Made by a program: the position numbers and the translations under genes
Part shown: one piece after another, positions 1 through 7,283 of the stretch
How the letters are laid out: every line of letters begins with the position of its first letter
How positions within the stretch are numbered: position 1 is the first letter of the stretch
Source of the DNA: Balneolales bacterium
GTDB taxonomy: Bacteria; Bacteroidota; Rhodothermia; Balneolales; Natronogracilivirgulaceae
Direction of reading: 5' to 3'
Length of the DNA: 39,866 nt
NCBI GenBank assembly: GCA_007134845.1
Contig: SLKA01000037.1
Span: 1 to 39,866, forward strand
The notes under the pieces: model-generated
Database searches by the model: none
Told to the model about the DNA's origin: nothing
The model's input: only the letters and a program-made list of their open reading frames with translations

Positions 1-37
1 CTGCCCAAAGCGGAAGAGTAGGTCGTCGCCTCATCAT
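1..37 (+). rRNA. rrf: 5S rRNA, 3' end (partial)
   Basis: The first bases contain GCGGAAGAGTAGGTCGTCGCC, which has the form of the conserved loop E and helix IV/V 3' part of bacterial 5S rRNA (compare the E. coli 3' region, GCGAGAGTAGGGAACTGCC). It is followed by an eight-T run at 39-46, then a C9 run at 48-56. The 5' two-thirds of the gene lie outside the window. The exact 3' end is a guess because the partner strand of the terminal stem is not visible. If correct, a 16S-23S-5S operon reads into the window from the left. Recognition rests on pattern memory, not on a covariance model. Confidence 0.72.
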
Positions 38-61
38 CTTTTTTTTACCCCCCCCCTTCAG

Positions 62-108
62 GCGGCCCCTGCCGATCAGTGTATCTGCAGCGGGCCGCTT
101 CTGGTTTT
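62..108 (+). terminator. rRNA operon terminator hairpin
   Basis: GCGGCCCCTGC (62-72) pairs with GCAG (87-90) plus GGGCCGC (92-98), giving an 11-bp GC-rich stem with one bulged C at 91 and a 14-nt loop. The stem is followed by TTCTGGTTTT. Placement just downstream of the 5S tail fits a rho-independent terminator for the rRNA operon. The T-rich tail is interrupted, so the earlier T8 run at 39-46 may contribute. Confidence 0.6.
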
Positions 109-252
109 ATGACGGAGGAACTCCTTGAAGTCTCTCCGGAACACGCTTCCTGAATAATTTTCCTTCTTCCAGAGATACTCGTGTGGCAATGAATTCACCT
201 TCTATCTTCAATTACCGGTGAAAAGGAACGCTATCCATTCCCTGGAGGTTCT

Positions 253-351
253 ATGAAATCAGAAATAATGATATATTCTTATGTGTATAAAACATACATA
301 CATGTGGAATGCTCATGTAATATCCATGAAATGCCCATCAAAAACCCATAA
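253..351 (+). CDS. Possible small ORF, 32 aa
   Basis: An ATG at 253 is preceded by GGAGG at 243-247, an almost ideal Shine-Dalgarno sequence at normal spacing. The frame runs 32 codons to TAA at 349-351. The peptide begins MKSEIMIYSYVYK, is rich in Ile, Tyr and His, and has two cysteines in a CSC arrangement (residues 20-22). No family is recognised. AT-rich DNA yields short ORFs by chance, so the ribosome-binding site is the only real support. It could be a leader peptide or a chance ORF. Confidence 0.2.
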   Translation: MKSEIMIYSYVYKTYIHVECSCNIHEMPIKNP

Positions 352-376
352 ACATCATTCCGGATACACAGCGGAC

Positions 377-395
377 ATCATGCAGAATGCATGAT
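377..395. repeat. Perfect 8-bp inverted repeat upstream of acyl-CoA dehydrogenase
   Basis: ATCATGCA (377-384) and TGCATGAT (388-395) flank a GAA loop and are followed by TTTATTAAAA. This could be an operator for the gene starting at 473, or a weak terminator. The stem is AT-rich and short, so a functional role is uncertain. Confidence 0.3.
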
Positions 396-472
396 TTTAT
401 TAAAATGGGTATTTTCAGTAACCTTCATTCCAGAGGAAAAAACACTACAAACAATAACCTAATATTCCTGTT

Positions 473-1993
473 TTGCAATTGGACCAATCGAGTACAACTA
501 ACCGGCATCAATTATATGCTGATTTTATCACGCATTACCGAACCGTCCTGAACAAACTATTTCGCGAATCACAGAACCACCGGAATGTAAGCGTGAAACG
601 TGGGATTCCTCCTATGATGATGCGGGATATTATGCAATGCCACCCGCTTAATGTCTTCATTTCTGAAGAACATGGAGGGTTTGGAGGAGAGGTCAGAGAA
701 TGTCTCAGCATGCTTGAAGCCTCCTCATACGAATCTCTGCCGCTTTCCCTCATGATGGGAATCAATGGGGCACTGTTCATACAGCCTGTAACCCGCTATG
801 CACATACCAATGTTGCGGCAACTGTTATGGAGCGATTTACCAATGAACATGCAATGGGTGGACTCATGATTACAGAGCCCGGTTACGGATCCGATGCCCT
901 TCACATGCAGACCTGTTTTCAAAATGAAAACAACGGATACCGCATCAAAGGCACGAAACACTGGGGGGGATTAACAGGCTGGGCGGACTATTGGCTGCTC
1001 ACTGCCAGGCGACAGAAAGCTGATGGAACACTGGCCAGGGATATTGATTTTTTTATTCATGATTCAAGAAACCCGGGCGTCGAAGTGGAAGAGTATTTTG
1101 ACAATCTGGGCTTGTATATGTTGCCGTACGGCCGAAATAAAATCAACGCTCATGTACCGGGGAGCTTTCGTCTGCAGCCACCCTCAACCGGTATCAAAAT
1201 GATGCTGGATATGTTGCACCGGAGCCGTCTGCAATTTCCCGGAATGGCCATGGGTTTTCTGCGCCGCATTATGGATGACTCGCTCGAACATGTAAAAACC
1301 CGCAATGTCGGTGGGAAAAGCCTGTTGCACTATGATCAGGTCAAAGAGCGGATCGTCAGAATACAGTCCTGGTTTACGTCCTGTTCAGCCATGTGCAATT
1401 ATACAAGTGAACACGCGGCAATTACGAAGGATCTTTCGCTGGAAGATGTTCCCGCCAACTCGATCAAGTCCGTTGTAACGGATATGATGCAGGACGCCTC
1501 TCAATCCTTCCTTCAGCTGGTGGGTGCAAATGGTTATCGCATGGACCATATGGCCGGACGCGGAATAATTGACAGCCGGCCGTTTCAGATATTTGAAGGC
1601 TCCAATGATATCCTCTATCAACAGATTACAGAGTCTGTTCTGAAGAAGATGAGGAAGGCCGGGCTTACCAGCCTTTATGATTATCTGAAAAGCTATGAGC
1701 TAACCAGCAAAGCATCGGAGTACATCAAAAAATATGCGGACGTTACCATTGATCAGAGTCTGAGCCAGCGAAAGCAGGTAATCCTTGGAAAAATGTTAGG
1801 CTATACCGTCTCCATGAATATGGTCATTCAACTGGGAGAGCGGGGTTTCAATAGCCACTTGATACACAACACTCTGGAGATTCTAACGACCGACATCGGT
1901 AATCTCCTGGAAGCAGTGCATCATACAGGAGAAACCATCCCTGCCGAGTCGATTGACCAGGATGGGGACTGGTTCGGGTTTGTCAAAGCATAA
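473..1993 (+). CDS. Acyl-CoA dehydrogenase family protein
   Basis: A 506-residue FAD-dependent acyl-CoA dehydrogenase, expected to oxidise an acyl-CoA thioester at the alpha-beta position in the cytoplasm and pass electrons to ETF. The ACAD signature MITEPGYGSDALHMQT lies at residues 132-147. The FEGSND segment near residue 375 holds the glutamate (E375) matching the catalytic base of medium-chain dehydrogenases. The protein is longer than the usual 380-400 residues, through extra sequence at both ends. The start is TTG at 473. An in-frame stop lies just upstream (455-457) and the next ATG codons (residues 48-50) would cut into the N-terminal helical domain. No beta-oxidation genes are adjacent, so the substrate is unknown. 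Confidence 0.85.
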   Translation: MQLDQSSTTNRHQLYADFITHYRTVLNKLFRESQNHRNVSVKRGIPPMMMRDIMQCHPLNVFISEEHGGFGGEVRECLSMLEASSYESLPLSLMMGINGALFIQPVTRYAHTNVAATVMERFTNEHAMGGLMITEPGYGSDALHMQTCFQNENNGYRIKGTKHWGGLTGWADYWLLTARRQKADGTLARDIDFFIHDSRNPGVEVEEYFDNLGLYMLPYGRNKINAHVPGSFRLQPPSTGIKMMLDMLHRSRLQFPGMAMGFLRRIMDDSLEHVKTRNVGGKSLLHYDQVKERIVRIQSWFTSCSAMCNYTSEHAAITKDLSLEDVPANSIKSVVTDMMQDASQSFLQLVGANGYRMDHMAGRGIIDSRPFQIFEGSNDILYQQITESVLKKMRKAGLTSLYDYLKSYELTSKASEYIKKYADVTIDQSLSQRKQVILGKMLGYTVSMNMVIQLGERGFNSHLIHNTLEILTTDIGNLLEAVHHTGETIPAESIDQDGDWFGFVKA

Positions 1994-2051
1994 TGCTGTC
2001 CCGGCACTTTTCCGCATGCCATATTCGTTGCACGTTCAAATCGCCGGAGAA

Positions 2052-2522
2052 TCACGCATACTCGAGTGTGTCTTCGATGGCAGCCAGTGATGTTTCATGG
2101 GTAATGTATGCCCCAAGTTTAAGCATTTTGTGAACAGGGCATTTGCCGGCGATGACATCAAGTTTTTTGATATTTTCGGGACTCAGGTCGCCGGTGACTT
2201 GCACATCCGCATGAATGAAGCGAACCTTGCCTTTGTCTATCATTTCGGGATTGTCCCGGAAGCGATCATCATCATCTTCGACAGGTTTTTTTTCAGCCTT
2301 AACGGTTACATATATTTGTTCCAGCGGCATTTTTTTCCCATCGGCATACATCCTCAAGGTCATGCATATGCATCCAGCCAATGCCGCATAGACACTTTGG
2401 ACAGGCGTAGGCCCCTGGTTGTTGCCACCCAGTGAGACGGGTTCGTCAAGAATCTGGATATGCTCTTCAATTTCAACATTTGTTAAAAATTTTGGATCTG
2501 ATTTCAGGGTTGCTTTAATCAT
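2052..2522 (-). CDS. OsmC family protein
   Basis: A 156-residue OsmC/Ohr-fold protein. The two redox-active cysteine regions of the family are present: AALAGC with C51 on the central helix, and GKCPVHKML with C128. Family members reduce organic hydroperoxides using thiols, or act on other small electrophiles. The ALAGC and CPVH contexts resemble the general OsmC branch rather than the organic-peroxide-specific Ohr branch. The gene converges with the acyl-CoA dehydrogenase and diverges from the sirtuin gene across a 95-bp AT-rich gap. The cytoplasmic thiol-peroxidase role is a family inference. Confidence 0.85.
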   Translation of the reverse strand: MIKATLKSDPKFLTNVEIEEHIQILDEPVSLGGNNQGPTPVQSVYAALAGCICMTLRMYADGKKMPLEQIYVTVKAEKKPVEDDDDRFRDNPEMIDKGKVRFIHADVQVTGDLSPENIKKLDVIAGKCPVHKMLKLGAYITHETSLAAIEDTLEYA

Positions 2523-2575
2523 TATTTGGAAGGTTTGGAATAATTTTATTTTTTAAAGAATAAATAAGTAACGAT

Positions 2576-2592
2576 TATCATATATAATGATA
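2576..2592. repeat. Inverted repeat in osmC/sirtuin divergent intergenic region
   Basis: TATCAT (2576-2581) and ATGATA (2587-2592) form a 6-bp dyad around ATATA, in the shared upstream region of two divergent genes. It may be an operator or simply AT-rich sequence. Confidence 0.2.
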
Positions 2593-2617
2593 TATAAATT
2601 TTAATATATGTATTTTT

Positions 2618-3316
2618 ATGGATAAAGAAAAGCTTGTTGTACTTACTGGTGCGGGAATCAGTGCCGAGAGCGGGATCAACACATTTCGTGATTCAGGCGG
2701 GTTATGGGAAGGTCATGATGTAATGGAAGTTGCCTCAATCGAGGGCTGGTACCGGGATCCTGAAAAGGTCCTGGAGTTTTATAATACGCGCCGCCGGCAT
2801 CTGAAGAACGCCTCACCCAATGCGGGGCATAAAGCACTGGTAGAGCTTGAGAAAGAATATGAAGTAACGATTATAACACAAAATGTCGATGACCTTCATG
2901 AGCGTGCTGGTTCCCAAAGGGTGATCCACCTGCATGGCGAGCTAACGAAAGCGCGCCCGGTTGATTCCGGGGAGCCAATATGGGATATCGGATACAGGGA
3001 TATCCGGTTGGGTGACCTTGATGAAAAAGGCCGGCAATTGCGTCCGCATATCGTCTGGTTTGGTGAAATGGTGCCCATGATGGAACTGGCCGCTCTCGAA
3101 GTTGCTACATGCAATAAATTGTTGATAATAGGAACCTCTCTTGTGGTCTATCCGGCAGCCGGTTTGGTTGATCTGGTTCCCGAGCATTCTCCAATTTATG
3201 TCATTGATCCGGTGGTGCCGGAATACCGGTTTCAATCCAATGTGCGATTTATTCATGCAAGTGCAGCAGTTGGTACTCCCAGACTGGTAAAGGAGTTGCT
3301 CGCAACCGCTACGTGA
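2618..3316 (+). CDS. SIR2 family NAD-dependent protein deacylase (CobB-like)
   Basis: A 232-residue sirtuin that would remove acyl groups from lysines using NAD+. The Rossmann motif GAGISAESGI starts at residue 11, TQNVDDLHERAG at 87-98 contacts NAD, and HLHGEL places the catalytic histidine at H106. Y55 and R58 (FYNTRR) form the Tyr-xx-Arg pocket typical of class III sirtuins, which prefer succinyl- or malonyl-lysine. The four cysteines that usually bind structural zinc between the catalytic His and about residue 150 are all missing; the only cysteine in that half is in ATCNK. ATG at 2618 is the natural start, directly before the core fold. Desuccinylase activity is inferred from the pocket motif. 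Confidence 0.9.
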   Translation: MDKEKLVVLTGAGISAESGINTFRDSGGLWEGHDVMEVASIEGWYRDPEKVLEFYNTRRRHLKNASPNAGHKALVELEKEYEVTIITQNVDDLHERAGSQRVIHLHGELTKARPVDSGEPIWDIGYRDIRLGDLDEKGRQLRPHIVWFGEMVPMMELAALEVATCNKLLIIGTSLVVYPAAGLVDLVPEHSPIYVIDPVVPEYRFQSNVRFIHASAAVGTPRLVKELLATAT

Positions 3317-3447
3317 GCTATATTTTCAATTACACCATTTAACGCTTGTTTGCGAAAGATGCTGTAAACAAGAATGCATTACTGAGCATGGAGAGATCGG
3401 TTTATTGATTAAAATCATAACATAGTTCCTTTTAACAAGAGAATAAA

Positions 3448-4299
3448 ATGAAACAGGAAGAAAAGGAAGCTCTGCTTGAGTATTTGGTTCAGTTTTCCAA
3501 TATCGAAAAACGATTTCCACTGTTTCAGGGAGTTCAGGATCCCGAAGCCGTTGCTGATTTCATAGGTATTGATTCCGAAAATTTCATTAAAATCCGGGAA
3601 AGTTTTGACGTACAGGTACGGCAGGCCGCAGAAGAGATTCTGAAGGATTCTGCACTGCTTGAAAATGCGGAAAGGCTTCCCTTCAAACCGGATGATACCA
3701 TTGCAGTCATCGGTGACAGTGTAACCGATGATCGTCAGAGCTGGTTTAATATTTTGCGTAATGTGTTGGACATGGTAGTCCCCAAGGCCAAATTCCGGTA
3801 CATCGATGCCAGCATCACTGATTCAATTTCAGCTGACGCTCTGCGCAGACTCGAGCGTGATGTAATGGCTAAAAGTCCTGATTGGGTTTTTGTAGCTCTC
3901 GGTAGCCAGGATGCGATGCGCCTGCATCTTACTACGGGCCGTACCCTGGTATCACTTGCCGAATTCTGGGAGAATATCAATGCCATTGAATCGGCGATCA
4001 TACAGAACTGTAAAAACCCCCCAATCTGGATCACTCCGCCGCCTGTAATTCCTGAGCTGATGCAGCAAATGCCGTTGCTGGAGGGAATCGTTGACGAACA
4101 GGATCTCAGAGACTTCAGGGAGGTGATTGCCGGTAAAACAGGCTTTATTATTGATCCGTCTGGAATCCGCATGGGGGTTCCCCCGAAGGAATGGAACTAT
4201 CTGAATGACGGATTTCGTCCATCACTGGCCGGCAACATGGAAACGGTCAGGAGCATCCTGCTCACGATGGGAAAGAAGAAAGAACCGGAATCAAGCTGA
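3448..4299 (+). CDS. SGNH/GDSL-like hydrolase, atypical active site
   Basis: A 283-residue cytoplasmic protein with no signal peptide. An N-terminal helical region of about 80 residues precedes an SGNH-type core. Block I is IGDSVTDD (nucleophile S91), block III reads GSQD (152-155) instead of the usual GxND, and block V reads DGFRPSLAGN near residue 254, with arginine in place of the catalytic histidine of the usual DxxHP. The nucleophile and Asp are present, but the oxyanion Asn and the His are changed, so esterase activity is doubtful. It follows the sirtuin gene after a 131-bp gap and converges with the next gene, 9 bp away. The substrate is unknown. Confidence 0.6.
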   Translation: MKQEEKEALLEYLVQFSNIEKRFPLFQGVQDPEAVADFIGIDSENFIKIRESFDVQVRQAAEEILKDSALLENAERLPFKPDDTIAVIGDSVTDDRQSWFNILRNVLDMVVPKAKFRYIDASITDSISADALRRLERDVMAKSPDWVFVALGSQDAMRLHLTTGRTLVSLAEFWENINAIESAIIQNCKNPPIWITPPPVIPELMQQMPLLEGIVDEQDLRDFREVIAGKTGFIIDPSGIRMGVPPKEWNYLNDGFRPSLAGNMETVRSILLTMGKKKEPESS

Positions 4300-4308
4300 A
4301 ATGACCGG

Positions 4309-5019
4309 TTAAAAAGAGATGTTCAGCCTTGTAAATTCAACACCGAGATGCGCTCGGGCTGACAGGTCACCATTGCCTTTGCTTTCCACCGTGTGAAGCA
4401 CAACAGGATTCAGGAAGCCGAGGACATACTGATCATTGAGGGAGCGAAGTTCTACAAGACCCGCAGGCATGCGGTTTCGGTGAGTATAATTCTCATAGAA
4501 ACTGTCATAATTTCCGGACGTGCTTAGTGTAAATGCATCTACAAGTCCGAAGGCAAATCCAACCCATGCACCGGCTCCGCCGCCATACTGGAGGCCTTTC
4601 ACAATATCAGAATCTTTGCTCATCAGGCTCACAGCAACACCAACAATTGCCCCGGTTGCCGCACCGTAGAATGTATCCAGTAAAATGATGGTGCCCGTGG
4701 TATTGGCTGAGCTGATGAGGCCGTTTACATAATAGCCGTGATCGCTGGCGGACCGTGACAGATCATAGAAACCGGTACCCAGTCCGAGAATAGTGCCAAG
4801 ACCCAGTCCGAATCGCAGGGGGTATTGATCGTACTCATTTTGCAATGCGATGGTAGCACCACCAAGCGCTGCACCTGTGAGTGCTCCGGTAAATGTGTTA
4901 ATGGTAACGATTCGTAGTGCTTGGGCCCGGGTCTGTTGAATGGAGGTGAAAAGCAGAAGCAAAAACAGGATGGAAATCGCTGTAACAAGTTTTATTCTGT
5001 GCATGATAACACGGTTCAA
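4309..5019 (-). CDS. Glycine-rich secreted or membrane protein with internal duplication
   Basis: A 236-residue protein of no recognised family. A hydrophobic N-terminal segment (residues 11-25, ending near TRAQA) looks like a signal peptide. Two similar glycine-rich units follow: TFTGALTGAALGGATIAL…GFYDL and TFYGAATGAIVGVAVSL…GLVDAF, each about 50-60 residues, resembling paired glycine-zipper helices. The C-terminal part is rich in beta-type sequence and ends in ISF, which would fit an outer-membrane location, but this is only suggestive. An alternative start is the second methionine (residue 6). The gene sits after the SDR gene with a 70-bp gap. Confidence 0.65.
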   Translation of the reverse strand: MNRVIMHRIKLVTAISILFLLLLFTSIQQTRAQALRIVTINTFTGALTGAALGGATIALQNEYDQYPLRFGLGLGTILGLGTGFYDLSRSASDHGYYVNGLISSANTTGTIILLDTFYGAATGAIVGVAVSLMSKDSDIVKGLQYGGGAGAWVGFAFGLVDAFTLSTSGNYDSFYENYTHRNRMPAGLVELRSLNDQYVLGFLNPVVLHTVESKGNGDLSARAHLGVEFTRLNISF

Positions 5020-5089
5020 TAGTTTCCGGGAGGATGGTGTCAGTACTATGAGGTATCAAAAAATAACGGATTCTGACTGTTATCTGCAA

Positions 5090-5785
5090 TCAGGGATCTC
5101 CGAGTGTAACCGGAAGCACTTTACCATTCATGAATGTATGGCCGTTAAGAGCAAACTCACCGATAAACCCGGCCATTTCGTCCGGCTTTACCGGGGCTTT
5201 GACGCCCGGAAATGCCGATTGGAACATTTCAGTCTGAACAGCACCCAGACTGAGGCAGTTGACAGAGATGCCCTGATCCTTCAATTCAGCTGCCATGCAT
5301 TCACTCCAGATGCTCAGGGCACCCTTGCTGGTACTGTATGCCGAGAGACCTGCGAATTTGGAACTGCCCTGAAATCCACCCATACTTCCGATGGTTACGA
5401 TGTGGGACTGTTTCGTAAAGAAGGGAAGCAGAGCCCGGAGCAGCCTCACTGCTGATAGTACATTCATATTCCACATTGTGTTCCAGTCCTGGTCGGTCAG
5501 TTCGCGGAATGGTTTGTTGATCAGACCTCCTGCATTGTGAATCAATGCCTGGATGACCACATTCTGATCCCTCACATAATCAATTATTTTTTGAATGGAT
5601 CCTGCATCCAGCAGATCACATGCAACATAATCGATACGTCTGGAGTGTGAAGATTTAAGTTTTTCAAGGGATTCTTCGGACCTTGCCGTTGCCAGTACCT
5701 GATGCTTTTGTCCGGCAAGATAACGAGCGGTTGCATACCCGATTCCCCGGCTGGCGCCGGTAATGAGAATGATATTTTTTGACAT
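5090..5785 (-). CDS. Short-chain dehydrogenase/reductase
   Basis: A 231-residue classical SDR with an NAD(P)-binding Rossmann fold. TGASRGIG (9-16) is the dinucleotide-binding motif, NAG lies at 84-86, and the catalytic residues are N108, S134, Y150 and K154 (YSTSK). R13 in the glycine-rich loop and the TARS segment after strand 2 favour NADPH, which is a family inference. The substrate cannot be read from sequence. It lies 32 bp downstream of the M23 peptidase gene on the same strand, so the two may be cotranscribed. Confidence 0.9.
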   Translation of the reverse strand: MSKNIILITGASRGIGYATARYLAGQKHQVLATARSEESLEKLKSSHSRRIDYVACDLLDAGSIQKIIDYVRDQNVVIQALIHNAGGLINKPFRELTDQDWNTMWNMNVLSAVRLLRALLPFFTKQSHIVTIGSMGGFQGSSKFAGLSAYSTSKGALSIWSECMAAELKDQGISVNCLSLGAVQTEMFQSAFPGVKAPVKPDEMAGFIGEFALNGHTFMNGKVLPVTLGDP

Positions 5786-5817
5786 AGCGTACGTTTTATC
5801 GCTTTGAATGATTCTGC

Positions 5818-7197
5818 CTACAGCTCTCCGGTATCAGAACCACCATAGAGGCCCTGGTTCGAAAGTACACCGTTGTAACCAATTTGAATAGCGAAAATTG
5901 CGGGTCGGTCCAGAACCGTATCCGGGTCAATTTCCAGTTTCTTCAGCAATTGCTCCTTACGTGAAGCGAACGGTGCACGGTGCTCGTCCTGAATGGGATC
6001 TGCGGGAGGAAGGTCGATATTTCGCGGGTCGACGGGCCGGCCGTGCTGCCAGAACCTGAAGCAGAGGTGGGGGCCGGTTGCAAGACCCGTTTGCCCGACA
6101 TAGCCTATGATCTGCCCCTGTTTTACCTGAGTCCCGGGTTGCATTCCACTGGCGAAACGGGACATGTGCAGGTAGCCGGTTTCATATACACTGTTGTGCC
6201 GGACCCGGATGTAATTACCATTATTCCGGTCATATCGCGCCACGGTGATTGTACCGTCACCCACCGCCCGGATCGGAGTGCCCACCGGAGCAGCATAATC
6301 GGTTCCGTGATGAGGCATACTCCGTTTCAGAACAGGATGATACCGCCGGTTGGTAAATCGCGAACTGATGCGTGTGTAGTCCAGCGGTGCTGCCATGAAT
6401 TGACGTCTCAGCGAATTGCCTTCCTCGTCATAGTATTCATCTATGCCATTCTGCCTGTAATGAAAAGCGTAATAATCCTGGTTGCGGTGTGTGAAGACAG
6501 CTGCGATAATACGGCCAATTTCCGCAACTTCCCCGCCAATAAGCTGTTCTTCAAACAAAACCTTGAAATGATCCCCCGACTGGATGCGATAAAAATCAAC
6601 CTGCCAGGCGTAAACATCGGCAAGCCGGTTGGTGAGCTGCGGATTTACGTCTATATCGCGCATGGTCTGGTAGAGTGAACTGGTAATACTGCCACTGACC
6701 TGGCGGGTCCTGATTTCAACAGGTTTTGTGTCGCGTTGTACAAAAACGGAATCGGATAGACTGAAACGGATAAAATCAGCGGCACTATCTTCGTATATCA
6801 CAAAGGCAACTTTATCACTTCCAGTGCTGTCTGTTCGGGAATAAATATGGAGAGGACGTCCCGCACGCATTCTGCGTACATCAAAAACACCGGATGAGGC
6901 CCGGCTCATATCATGGATATCCTGAGATGAGAGTCCATGTCTGCGAAGAATGGCTGAAAGGGATTCGTTGCGCCGGATCGTGTGGGTTACAGTTTCAAGG
7001 CTCTCATCAATTCCGAAGACGTTACGCACCGGTTCCTTTTCTGCCGCTTCCATATCTCTGGATTCCGATTCCGCGGATTCGGTATCTGTCGCGGAATGCC
7101 GGTCAGATTTGGAGGTTGAGCGTGGGTTATCTGACCAGGCATCGCAGGATACCAACATCAGTGCAAGCAGAGTCAGAAGAAGAATTGTACGGTTCAT
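5818..7197 (-). CDS. M23 family peptidase lipoprotein with LysM-like domain
   Basis: A 459-residue envelope lipoprotein: hydrophobic leader with lipobox LVSC (C18), a low-complexity acidic Ser/Glu linker (about 20-58), a LysM/OapA-like segment (about 68-120), and a C-terminal M23 endopeptidase domain (about 280-395). Zinc ligands H296 and D300 (HHGTD) and the catalytic H344 (YLHM) are present. The usual HxH motif reads HLC (377-379), so the third metal ligand is cysteine. I recall the same GPHxCxRFW form in other Bacteroidota M23 proteins, so the enzyme may still be active. It probably cleaves peptidoglycan cross-links during growth. Downstream it is followed closely by the SDR gene. Confidence 0.88.
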   Translation of the reverse strand: MNRTILLLTLLALMLVSCDAWSDNPRSTSKSDRHSATDTESAESESRDMEAAEKEPVRNVFGIDESLETVTHTIRRNESLSAILRRHGLSSQDIHDMSRASSGVFDVRRMRAGRPLHIYSRTDSTGSDKVAFVIYEDSAADFIRFSLSDSVFVQRDTKPVEIRTRQVSGSITSSLYQTMRDIDVNPQLTNRLADVYAWQVDFYRIQSGDHFKVLFEEQLIGGEVAEIGRIIAAVFTHRNQDYYAFHYRQNGIDEYYDEEGNSLRRQFMAAPLDYTRISSRFTNRRYHPVLKRSMPHHGTDYAAPVGTPIRAVGDGTITVARYDRNNGNYIRVRHNSVYETGYLHMSRFASGMQPGTQVKQGQIIGYVGQTGLATGPHLCFRFWQHGRPVDPRNIDLPPADPIQDEHRAPFASRKEQLLKKLEIDPDTVLDRPAIFAIQIGYNGVLSNQGLYGGSDTGEL

Positions 7198-7283
7198 TAT
7201 TGATGAGTTGCGCTTTGATAAAACTGGTAGTGCTACTATTTAGCAATAAATTTTCTCTATTTCAAAAAAAGAATCTCCGGAAA

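Larger units (their letters stand above)
109..472. other. AT-rich intergenic region
   Basis: No convincing gene of normal size lies between the rRNA terminator and the acyl-CoA dehydrogenase. The only items seen are a 32-codon ORF with a good ribosome-binding site (253-351) and a short perfect hairpin (377-395), both listed separately. The promoter of the dehydrogenase should lie here, but I could not assign one with confidence. Confidence 0.6.

Noticed and set aside
48-56. Run of nine cytosines after the 5S tail
   Set aside because: Considered as a phase-variable tract, but it lies in a non-coding spacer between rRNA and terminator, so no variable gene is implied; it could also be a sequencing-length error.
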